Positions 26,866 through 36,477 of a stretch of DNA of 64,000 bases are shown piece by piece. Both the position numbers and the translations under genes were made by a program. How positions within the stretch are numbered: position 1 is the first letter of the stretch; every line of letters starts with the position of its first letter. Source of the stretch: Accumulibacter sp. (lineage in GTDB: Bacteria; Pseudomonadota; Gammaproteobacteria; Burkholderiales; Rhodocyclaceae); assembly GCA_017302455.1 (NCBI GenBank), contig JAFLDO010000020.1, forward strand, positions 24,124-88,123, in the 5' to 3' direction. Below the pieces are notes generated by a model. It saw only the letters and a program-made list of their open reading frames with translations, was not told the origin of the DNA and did not search any database.

Positions 26866-28080
26866 TCAGCCCGACATCGCCCTCGCCAGAGCACTGACCT
26901 GCTGCGTCCGATTGGTCCAACCGACGCCGAAGGCATCGAAGTTATCGAGCGACCGATAGTAGGCGAGCCTTTCGTCCGCCATCTCGGCAATCATCGCCAG
27001 CGGATCGGCGGCCATCACCGCCGCCAGCGTCTTGGGTCCGACCGAGCCATCGTCGGTCACCCCGGCTGCCCGCTGCAACAGCTTCACCGACCGGCGCGAG
27101 CCGGCATTGACGCCGAAGTCGAAAACCATCAGGTCGATCCCTGCGGGCAAATCCCCACAGCGCATCGGCAGCCAGTAGTTGGCGCGGTAGATTTCGGCCG
27201 CCTCCCGACGGGTGAGCGCCTTGAGATCGGCAAGCAACTTGTCCCTGTCGGCAGCGGTGAGTTCGTCGAGTTTCAGCCCCTGCCAGTCGGCGAGGGTACG
27301 CAGCGTGATGCCCAGATTGGTGGCGCCGCCGCGATCGCGCGGGTGGTCACTGAAGCCCCCTTCGCTATCGAGAACCACTGCCAAGCACTTGTCGAACTTC
27401 GCGTCGCCGGTCGGCGCCGCCGGCGCGGCCTGCTTTGCCGTCCCCGCCGCGGCAATCGCCTGCACGGCACGCTCGGTCCGATCCGCCGTCGACGCCGTCA
27501 GGTTGAGCGCAGCTTCCTGGAGTGAGCGATTGGTCGCATCCTTGTCGCGCGACCCCTGCGAAGACCCAAGCCAGAAATTCACGACCGTGGCAAAGGCCGC
27601 GGCCAGCGCACCAACGGTGATGTTGATGACGTTGGCGACCGTCGGATTGTCCCTGAGGTCCGTATGGATCAAGACGATCAGGAAGATGAAGAAGCCAGCG
27701 GTGACGATTGCCGAGACCAGCGGCGCGCCCCAGGCGATGGCGCTGCCGGACTTGACGAGGTCCACCATCGTACTGCGCGCGCCCTGCGTATTCTCCAGCG
27801 CCTTCTGGATCGCCGCGAGCTCGGCCTGCCGCTGCTGCTCGGCCGCCAGGTCCATCGCTTTCTGCGTCTCCAGCGCGATTTCGGCAAGACGCACGCGCAA
27901 CTGCGCCGCCAGCGCCGGGTCGGCGGCCAGCTTGCGCTGCGCCTCGGCCGCATCGGGAGTTCCGGTGACTTCCTGCACGACGTTCGCCACCGTAGTGGCG
28001 ACCGCGCCGGCCTTGTCGCCGGCAATCATCTTGATGAGTTCGGGAACGATGGAGAGAGCCAGTGGAATCAGCGGCAGCAT
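26866..28080 (-). CDS. Holin-like domain fused to GH108 muramidase
   Basis: A 404-residue protein with two recognisable halves. Residues about 1-175 match the GTA_holin_3TM type: an amphipathic start, an alanine/glutamine-rich helical stretch (about 40-105) and membrane helices near 114-139 and 149-172. Residues about 226-400 form a GH108 N-acetylmuramidase with catalytic Glu240 in LDSEGGFSDHPRDRGGATNLGIT and a C-terminal peptidoglycan-binding region containing NAGSRRSVKLLQRAAGVTDDGSVGPKT. Phages usually encode holin and endolysin separately. No other phage gene is nearby. It could be a domesticated lysis protein or a phage or gene-transfer-agent remnant. Confidence 0.85.
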   Translation of the reverse strand: MLPLIPLALSIVPELIKMIAGDKAGAVATTVANVVQEVTGTPDAAEAQRKLAADPALAAQLRVRLAEIALETQKAMDLAAEQQRQAELAAIQKALENTQGARSTMVDLVKSGSAIAWGAPLVSAIVTAGFFIFLIVLIHTDLRDNPTVANVINITVGALAAAFATVVNFWLGSSQGSRDKDATNRSLQEAALNLTASTADRTERAVQAIAAAGTAKQAAPAAPTGDAKFDKCLAVVLDSEGGFSDHPRDRGGATNLGITLRTLADWQGLKLDELTAADRDKLLADLKALTRREAAEIYRANYWLPMRCGDLPAGIDLMVFDFGVNAGSRRSVKLLQRAAGVTDDGSVGPKTLAAVMAADPLAMIAEMADERLAYYRSLDNFDAFGVGWTNRTQQVSALARAMSG

Positions 28081-28197
28081 GGACGTTCCTCCAGAAGAGA
28101 AAGCACAGGAAACTCAACAGCGCCGATTTCAGTATATGTCGCGCCATCAAGCACCGTCAATCGAAGGTCTACCGCTGCCGATCGGTCGCCGCACCCT

Positions 28198-30213
28198 TCA
28201 CTTCAGGATGCCGAGAAGATTCGAGAAGCCGTCAGTCCACTCGCTGAACCCGGGGCGGGGTACGAGCCTCTCGGCACTTCTCATCTCCTCCGGCAGCCTC
28301 GCCAGGCCCTCGGGTGTCACGACCAGCACCCAGACCGAGTACAGGCAGAAGCGGTCGCCCGGATCCGGTCTGGCTTCGATGATCAGCGCGGTCCGACCGA
28401 GCCGATGGGCCGCCGCGGCGACCACCGGTCGAAGATCGAGATAGCGGTTGCTGATGTTGACAGCAAGCACACCGTCGCGTTTCAGGTGGCGGAAATAGCC
28501 CTCCATCGCTTCGATGGTCAACAGGTGGGTGGGGACGGAATCCCCGGAAAAGGCATCCATCACCAGCAGGTCGAAGTTCTGGGTTGGCTCGCGCTCGAGC
28601 ATCAGACGGGCATCGCCGAGTACCGAAACGATCCGCGCGGCACTGTCGGCGAGGTAGGTGAACTCGCTGCGCGCCAGATCGAGCACCTGCTCGTTGATCT
28701 CGTAGATGCGCATTTCGTCCCCACTGCGGCCATAGCTGGCAAGCGTTCCGACTCCCAGGCCGAGGACGCCGATCTTCAGGGGCTGATCGCCGGCCAGGCC
28801 AAGAAATGTCTGGCCGATGCCCGACAGCTCACAGAAATACGCGGTCGGTCGCCGGCGCAACGCCGGCGAAAGGAACTGTTCACCGTGATAGATGACGCCG
28901 TGCACCATCTTGCGCTTGACGCCCAAGTCGCCGTCGCTGACGTCGATGACGCGCAACTGGCCGTAGAAGTTGCGCAAGACGCGTCGGTACTCCTTGACGT
29001 AATCGACCGAGATATCGCCGAGACGATAGCCGTAGACCAGCAGCGCCGCCAGAAGCAGCCACCGCCACCGCGACTGCAGGTCGCGCCAGAGAACGACGAT
29101 CACCAGCGCCGCGCACAGAAACAGGCCGATCGGGAGTTCGAAATAGGCGTTGAAGATCGCCGGGGCGAGCAGGCCGACGAAGGTTCCACCCAAGGCTCCG
29201 CCTATCGAGAGCATCAGGTAGAACAAGGTCAGACGGCGTACGGCCGGTCTCCTGCGGACCAGTTCGCCGTGGCAGACCATGCAGAAGACGAACAGCGACA
29301 GCGCCAGCAGAGCGACCAGAATCGGCACCGGCAGGCTGCTGCCCGTGAGTACCCTATCGACGGCCAGGAAGGCAAGCGGCAGGGCCAGCAGGAACCCTGG
29401 CCGGTAGTAATAGCGTGGGGCGTCGAAACAGAGGATGAAACTCAGCAGATAGATGCTGAGCGGCAGCACCCACAGGAAAGGCACGGGGGCGATATCCTGC
29501 GTCAACTGGCGGGTCATGGCCAGCAAGAGGATCGAAGCGGTCATCGCCAGGCCAACCCAGAGCAGACACTCACCCCACGCCGGAGGTGGCGCCGGCTCGT
29601 CGCTGGTGGTTGTCGGCCGGATCTCCTCTCTGGCTGCCCGCTGCCACGACAACCAGGTGCTGGCGAGGCACACGAGCACGAACACGACGTAGGCGGCCGA
29701 CCAACCCAGCGCCTGATCGCGCACCGGAAAATACGGCTCGACGAGTACCGGGTAGCTCAGCAGGGCGAGCATGGACGCGAGGTTCGACAGGGCATACAGC
29801 CGGTACGGCATGACCGTCGCGAACGAGCGTGCGTACCACGCCTGCATCAGCGGCCCGGTGGTCGAGAGCAGCAGATAGGGCATACCGACGGCCGCGGCAA
29901 GGACGACGAGAACGCCCCAGGTCGGGCTTTCCAGAGTCGCCGCCCAAGTCGGGTTGGCAACTACCGGCAGGGTGGCCAGACTCAGCACCAACAGGGCGGC
30001 ATGCAGCAGGTTCTGGCGCCGCGGCGACAAGGACTCGTGCAACAGGTGAACGTATAGATAGCCGAGCAGCAACTCGGCCTGGAAGAAGACCAGGCAGACG
30101 CTCCAGACCGACGAGGCGCCGCCGAACCACGGCAGGATCATCTTGGCGATGATCGGCTGAATCTGGAAGAGCAGAAAGGCCGACAGGAAAACGGTAGTGG
30201 CAAAGCGGATCAT
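28198..30213 (-). CDS. Fused membrane / spermidine-synthase-like protein, copy A
   Basis: A 671-residue protein. An N-terminal membrane part (about 1-400, roughly a dozen hydrophobic segments) is followed by a spermidine-synthase-like Rossmann domain (about 430-650). The SAM-binding glycine loop reads GVLGLGVGTLASYG (about 481), the ribose-binding acidic residue is in YEINEQVLDLA, and the active-site-like Asp is in VMDAFSGDS (about 552). The canonical GGGDG loop of true spermidine synthases is replaced. Such fusions are common in genome annotations, but their substrates are unknown. It lies nine bases downstream of a paralogue of identical length, in the same direction. Confidence 0.85.
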   Translation of the reverse strand: MIRFATTVFLSAFLLFQIQPIIAKMILPWFGGASSVWSVCLVFFQAELLLGYLYVHLLHESLSPRRQNLLHAALLVLSLATLPVVANPTWAATLESPTWGVLVVLAAAVGMPYLLLSTTGPLMQAWYARSFATVMPYRLYALSNLASMLALLSYPVLVEPYFPVRDQALGWSAAYVVFVLVCLASTWLSWQRAAREEIRPTTTSDEPAPPPAWGECLLWVGLAMTASILLLAMTRQLTQDIAPVPFLWVLPLSIYLLSFILCFDAPRYYYRPGFLLALPLAFLAVDRVLTGSSLPVPILVALLALSLFVFCMVCHGELVRRRPAVRRLTLFYLMLSIGGALGGTFVGLLAPAIFNAYFELPIGLFLCAALVIVVLWRDLQSRWRWLLLAALLVYGYRLGDISVDYVKEYRRVLRNFYGQLRVIDVSDGDLGVKRKMVHGVIYHGEQFLSPALRRRPTAYFCELSGIGQTFLGLAGDQPLKIGVLGLGVGTLASYGRSGDEMRIYEINEQVLDLARSEFTYLADSAARIVSVLGDARLMLEREPTQNFDLLVMDAFSGDSVPTHLLTIEAMEGYFRHLKRDGVLAVNISNRYLDLRPVVAAAAHRLGRTALIIEARPDPGDRFCLYSVWVLVVTPEGLARLPEEMRSAERLVPRPGFSEWTDGFSNLLGILK

Positions 30214-30222
30214 CGGGACGGC

Positions 30223-32238
30223 CTACTTCAAAATGTTCAACAGATTGGAGAAATCATCGGTCCACACCTTGAAGCCGGGCCGCGGAAGGAGCGGCTCGAC
30301 CTTCGTCATCGCCTTCGCCAGTTGCGCCGCTCGCTCGGGCTGGGCAAGCAGAACCCACACCGAGTGGCGGCAGAAGCGATCGCCGTCATCCGGGTCCAGA
30401 TCGACAATCAGGGCAGTCCTGCCCAGTTGTGCGGCGGCACCGGCGACCACAGGTCGCAGATCGAGGTACCGATTGGTAACATGTATCGCCAGCACACCGT
30501 CGTCCTTCAGTTGCCGCAGGTAGGCCTGCATGGCTTCGAGGGTGAGCAGATGGGTCGGGATCGAATCGCCGGAAAAGGCGTCGATGGCCAACAGATCGTA
30601 GTTCTGTGCGGGCTCGCGCTCGAGCATCAGACGACCATCACCGAGCACCGGGACGATCCGCGCCGCGCTGTCGGCGAGGTAGGTGAAGTCCTCGCGCGCC
30701 AGGTCGAGGACCTGCTCGTTGATCTCGTAGATACGCATTTCATCACCGCGTCGACCATAGGTGGCCAGCGTGCCGGCGCCCAGGCCAAGAATGCCGATCT
30801 TCCGAGGCTGCTCGCCGGCAAGGCTGCGAATTGCCTGACCGATTCCCGACAGCTCGCAATAGTAGGCCGTCGGCCGTCGGCGGTGCTCGACCGCCAGGAA
30901 CTGTTCGCCATGGTTGATCCGGCCGTGGTAGATCGCCCGCCTGACGCCCAGTCCTTCGTAAGTGACGTCGGAGACACGCAGCTGGCCGTAGAAGTTGCGC
31001 AGAACGCGTCGGTAATCGGCGACGTAATCGACCGAGATCCCGCCCAGACGGATGCCGTAGGCGAGCAGGGCGAGAAGCGCCAACCAGCGCCACATCGGCT
31101 TGAGCTCACGCCAGAGAACGATGATCACCAGTGCGCCGCAGAGAAACAGGCCAATCGGCAACTCGAAATAGGCGTTGAACAGCGCTGGAGCGAGAAGCCC
31201 GACGAAGGAGCCGCCGAGAGCACCGCCGATCGAAAGCATCAGATAGAACAGCGTCAAGTGACGGACCGGCGGCCGGCGCCTGACCAGTTCACCGTGGCAG
31301 ACCATGCAGAAGACGAACAAGGAGACCGACAGCAGCGCGACCAGAGCCGGCACCGACATGCCGCGGTTGTCGACCACTTGGTCGAGAGCCACGAAGGCGA
31401 CCGGCAGCGCACACAGGAATCCCGGCCGATAGTAGTAGCGCGGCGCGTCGAAACAGAGAATGAAGCTCAGGAGGTAGATGCTGAGCGGCAGCACCCACAG
31501 GAATGGCACTGGCGCGACGTCCTGCGTCAGATGCCGGGTGATGGCCAGCAGCAGGATCGATGCGGTCATCGCCAGACCCACCCAGAGCAGACACTCTCGC
31601 CAGGGAGGACGAGGCGTCGACTCAGGGGGGCTCGCCGTCCTTTCGCGCTCGCTCGCCACACCCTGCCATGACTGCCAGGCACTGCCCAGACAGGCGACAA
31701 CGAACAAAGCATAGCCGACCGACCAGATCAAGCCCTGATAGCGAACGGGAAAATACGGTTCGACGAGCACCGGATAGCTCAGCAGCGCGACCATGGATGC
31801 CAGGTTCGAGAGAGCGTACAAGCGGTAGGGCATCAAGCTGTTGAACGACCGCGCATACCAGGCCTGCATCAGCGGCCCGGTGGTCGACAGCAACAGATAC
31901 GGCATGCCGACTGTGGCGGCGAGCACGATCAGGACGTTCCAGGTGGGATTCTCGAACCCGGACCCCTGCGCCGCCGGACTGGCGATCACCGGCAGCGTCG
32001 CCAGACTCAGCAGCAGCAGTGCGCCATGCACAAGGTTCTGACGCCGCGGCGAAAGTGACTCGTGCAGCAGATGTACATAAAGATAACCGAGCAGGAGTTC
32101 GGCCTGAAAGAAAACCAGGCAGATGCTCCACACCGACGAGGAGCCACCGAACCACGGCAGGATCATCTTGGCGACGATCGGCTGGATCTGGAACAGCAGA
32201 AAGGCTGACAGGAAGACGGTAACGGCGAAGCTGAGCAT
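30223..32238 (-). CDS. Fused membrane / spermidine-synthase-like protein, copy B
   Basis: A second 671-residue copy, highly similar to its neighbour along the whole length. Both start FxTTVFLSAFLLFQIQP or FAVTVFLSAFLLFQIQP and end with WTDxFSNLLxILK. The C-terminal domain has GILGLGAGTLATYG and IDAFSGDSIPTHLLT at the same positions as in copy A. It is upstream in the transcript and 74 bases downstream of the MscS gene. Equal length and nearly gapless similarity indicate tandem duplication, with both copies kept intact. Confidence 0.85.
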   Translation of the reverse strand: MLSFAVTVFLSAFLLFQIQPIVAKMILPWFGGSSSVWSICLVFFQAELLLGYLYVHLLHESLSPRRQNLVHGALLLLSLATLPVIASPAAQGSGFENPTWNVLIVLAATVGMPYLLLSTTGPLMQAWYARSFNSLMPYRLYALSNLASMVALLSYPVLVEPYFPVRYQGLIWSVGYALFVVACLGSAWQSWQGVASERERTASPPESTPRPPWRECLLWVGLAMTASILLLAITRHLTQDVAPVPFLWVLPLSIYLLSFILCFDAPRYYYRPGFLCALPVAFVALDQVVDNRGMSVPALVALLSVSLFVFCMVCHGELVRRRPPVRHLTLFYLMLSIGGALGGSFVGLLAPALFNAYFELPIGLFLCGALVIIVLWRELKPMWRWLALLALLAYGIRLGGISVDYVADYRRVLRNFYGQLRVSDVTYEGLGVRRAIYHGRINHGEQFLAVEHRRRPTAYYCELSGIGQAIRSLAGEQPRKIGILGLGAGTLATYGRRGDEMRIYEINEQVLDLAREDFTYLADSAARIVPVLGDGRLMLEREPAQNYDLLAIDAFSGDSIPTHLLTLEAMQAYLRQLKDDGVLAIHVTNRYLDLRPVVAGAAAQLGRTALIVDLDPDDGDRFCRHSVWVLLAQPERAAQLAKAMTKVEPLLPRPGFKVWTDDFSNLLNILK

Positions 32239-32313
32239 CGGAAAATCCTGGGAAGGCGCGCAGCGGCAGGAGTCCGCGGAGCCCGGGAAAGGGTCCGCGG
32301 TGCGGCGTGGGTC

Positions 32314-33939
32314 TCAGCTCTCGCTGTGCGGAGTGTCCGGGGCTGCCGGCGCCGGACGCCAGTTTTCGGGCGGCACGACGACGTTGCCGGACGGCTGGAC
32401 AACGAAGTGCGGCGACATGATCTGTACGCCATAGGTATTGAACTGGTCCTGGATGTTGGCATGCAGGGCCGACAGCACGGGCACGCGCTCGAGCGGTTTG
32501 TCCATGTGCGCGAAAAGCTCGTACTCGACGTACCAGTCGGCGAGGCTGCGCTGATAGACGAAGGGGCTGGGAGTCGTTCGCAAGCCGGGAGTCTGCTGGG
32601 CGGCGGCGATCAGCATCGCATGCACCTGCCGCCACGGAGTGTCGTAGCCGATCGTCACTTTCGTCGACACCAGCGTGCCGCGCGCCCCGGCCAGGCGCGA
32701 GTAGTTCTTGATCGGGCTGCTGACGAGAACCGCATTCGGAATCGTCACTTCTTCGTTGCGCATGTTGATGATCTTGGTCGACAACGCGCCGACCTCGCTC
32801 ACCACGCCGACCGTCTCGCCAAGATCGACGAAGTCGCCCACCGAAAGCGCGCGCGAATAGACCAGCACCAGCCCGCTCATCAACTGGTTGACGATCCCCG
32901 CGGAACCGAGCGTGAGCATGAAGCCGAACATCACCGACAGGCCCTTGAAGGCGTCGCTGTCGGACATCGGGATGAACGGGTAGGCGATGGCGATACCGAG
33001 TCCCCAGACGAGAATCGAGACGATCCGATGGGTGGCCGTCACCGTTTCAGGGTGCAGGCCGGGAACCTGTACTCGGCCTTCCTTGGCTGCCCTGAAGAAA
33101 TTGCCGAGGGCTTCGTTGAAGGCCTTGGTGAGGAACAGGATGATCAGTGCCGTCGTCAACGCCGGCATGGCATGCACGAGGCCGGTGCCGAGCGTGTCCA
33201 ACAGACCGAAAAGGAACTCGGTGAGGCGGTCGCCAAGCGGCTCCGTAAGCGGAAATCGCGCCAGCACGAAGGTCAACCAGAGATAAGCGACGGTCAGCCA
33301 GAGAAAACCCATGACCAGTTGCGTGACCCGCTGCACCAGCAGCCAGCCGTGGCGCGCCCAGCGCACCCTGTTTGAAGTGCTGTGGGCATCGATGAAGTGC
33401 TCCAGGCGAACGACCAGCACGGTCCTCGCACGACCAATCAGCCAGAAGAGGGTCATGGCGACTGCCGTGGCAAGGCATGCCAGACCTATTCCCGTCAGGA
33501 GAACTCGCGGACGCCCCTGCGCAGCAGCCGCCTCCAGCGCAACGGCGAGTTCCTGAGCAGCCCGCTGCGCCGCTTCCTCAAGCGAAATCCTCTCCTCGGG
33601 GTCGAGGTCACCTTCGAGGACGTTGAAGAGCACTGTCTGCCCGATGTGCAGGCTGATCCCCCGTTTACCGTCGACGGTAAACGGCGTCCGCTCGATCGGC
33701 TGCGCCATCTGGCTCGGTGTCAGACTTTCGATGCGGAGCAGGCTGCGGCGCACGCGATCCTCCGCGCTCGCACCGACGAGACTCGTCCGCAAGGTGACGA
33801 TCGGCCGGAAGTGGTAGTGCAGGGTCGCCTCCCTGCCGTGTTTCTCTTCGGCTGCCAGAGCGGCAGCGTCGGCGCCAGCCAGCAAGAAGCACGAGAACAG
33901 CAGCAGTGCCGCGGACAACTTCGAGAAGACTTGGGTCAT
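32314..33939 (-). CDS. MscS-family mechanosensitive ion channel
   Basis: A 541-residue protein with a signal peptide (about 1-28), a periplasmic part up to about 145 and several membrane helices. The MscS core includes the pore helix region GSAGIVNQLMSGLVLVYSRALSVGDFVDLG (about 345-378), then the beta domain (NMRNEEVTIPNAVLVSSPIKNYSR). It is larger than E. coli MscS (about 286 residues) and smaller than MscK. The expected role is release of solutes on hypo-osmotic shock. The tail is proline-rich. Confidence 0.9.
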   Translation of the reverse strand: MTQVFSKLSAALLLFSCFLLAGADAAALAAEEKHGREATLHYHFRPIVTLRTSLVGASAEDRVRRSLLRIESLTPSQMAQPIERTPFTVDGKRGISLHIGQTVLFNVLEGDLDPEERISLEEAAQRAAQELAVALEAAAAQGRPRVLLTGIGLACLATAVAMTLFWLIGRARTVLVVRLEHFIDAHSTSNRVRWARHGWLLVQRVTQLVMGFLWLTVAYLWLTFVLARFPLTEPLGDRLTEFLFGLLDTLGTGLVHAMPALTTALIILFLTKAFNEALGNFFRAAKEGRVQVPGLHPETVTATHRIVSILVWGLGIAIAYPFIPMSDSDAFKGLSVMFGFMLTLGSAGIVNQLMSGLVLVYSRALSVGDFVDLGETVGVVSEVGALSTKIINMRNEEVTIPNAVLVSSPIKNYSRLAGARGTLVSTKVTIGYDTPWRQVHAMLIAAAQQTPGLRTTPSPFVYQRSLADWYVEYELFAHMDKPLERVPVLSALHANIQDQFNTYGVQIMSPHFVVQPSGNVVVPPENWRPAPAAPDTPHSES

Positions 33940-34112
33940 GGGAAAATCCGGTCGACAGCGACGATTGCGGCGAATTATAAGCCGCGCCAGACTTGCGCGC
34001 CGTACTCGGGAAGAGCCAAGCGCCCCTCAATACTCGCACCGCCCACTCAAGAGCTCGCGCAACGCCTGTATTGGGGGGCCCGGCGAACTGCTGGAGCTGC
34101 GCGGAGCGCGAA

Positions 34113-35561
<1,449 letters not shown>

Positions 35562-35606
35562 TGGATATCCGTGTTGGCTGCCCTTGGGCTGTCGCTCAAA
35601 TGCCGT

Positions 35607-36452
35607 TTACATGACGCGGTGGGCGAGCGCGGGCAGACTGTCGCGGACTTCGTCTAGACGCCCTCGCTCGAGGTCGCCGATGACGATTCCCGGCCCCTTC
35701 AGCTTGCGATCGATGATGTTCCCCCAGGGATCGACGAGCATGCTGTTACCATGTGTCTCGCGCCCGTTCTCGTGCTGGCCACCCTGGGCGACAGCCAGCA
35801 CATAGCACTGATTTTCGATCGCCCTGGCGCGCAGCAGGATTTCCCAGTGCGCCCGGCCGGTCGTCTCGGTGAAGGCCGCCGGAATCACCAGCAAGTCTGT
35901 GACACCAAACGCCCGGTAAAGCTCCGGAAATCTCAGGTCATAGCAGATCGACAGGCCGATGCGTCCAAAAGGCGTGGCAAACGCCACCACCTGGCGACCG
36001 GCCTCTATCGTCGCGCTTTCGTCGTAGCTTTCGCTACCCTGGCGGAATCCGAAGAGGTGGATCTTGTCGTAGCGGGCAGCCCGCTCGCCCTGCGGATTGT
36101 ACGCCAGGCTCGAATTGAGGACCTTGTCGGCGTGCCGGCTCCACAGGGGAAGCGAGCCGCCGATCAGCCAGATTCGATGCGCCAGTGCCGTCGCCGAGAG
36201 GAAGTCCTGGATTGGTCCGCGGCCATCCGACTCGCGCACCGCAACCTTGTCGCCATCCGTCATGCCCATGATCGGGAAGTATTCGGGCAAGGCGACCAGT
36301 TCGGCGCCCTGCGCGACGGCGTCGGCAATCAGGCCGGCGGCAACACGCAGGTTCTCGTCGACGCGCGGGGTCGACACCATCTGCACCGCCGCAACACGCA
36401 GGCGAGCGACCTTCTGCGAGTCGCCCGGCAAAGCACCTGTAGTCAGATTCAT
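35607..36452 (-). CDS. Carbon-nitrogen hydrolase (nitrilase superfamily, Nit1-like)
   Basis: A 281-residue amidase with the Glu-Lys-Cys triad: ALPEYFP, RYDKIHLFGF and SICYDLRFPELYR. Similarity to Nit1/YbeM-type enzymes suggests hydrolysis of deaminated glutathione or another omega-amide. The substrate is not proven. It sits 25 bases downstream of yhdP and 45 upstream of tldD, and the three are probably cotranscribed. Confidence 0.92.
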   Translation of the reverse strand: MNLTTGALPGDSQKVARLRVAAVQMVSTPRVDENLRVAAGLIADAVAQGAELVALPEYFPIMGMTDGDKVAVRESDGRGPIQDFLSATALAHRIWLIGGSLPLWSRHADKVLNSSLAYNPQGERAARYDKIHLFGFRQGSESYDESATIEAGRQVVAFATPFGRIGLSICYDLRFPELYRAFGVTDLLVIPAAFTETTGRAHWEILLRARAIENQCYVLAVAQGGQHENGRETHGNSMLVDPWGNIIDRKLKGPGIVIGDLERGRLDEVRDSLPALAHRVM

Positions 36453-36477
36453 GGCTGGCTCCTGTCGGAATTCGGGT

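Noticed and set aside
27664..30057. A 797-codon plus-strand open frame
   Set aside because: It runs antisense to the muramidase fusion and copy A of the spermidine-synthase-like genes, whose protein features are clear; its translation is low-complexity Gln/Arg/Asp.
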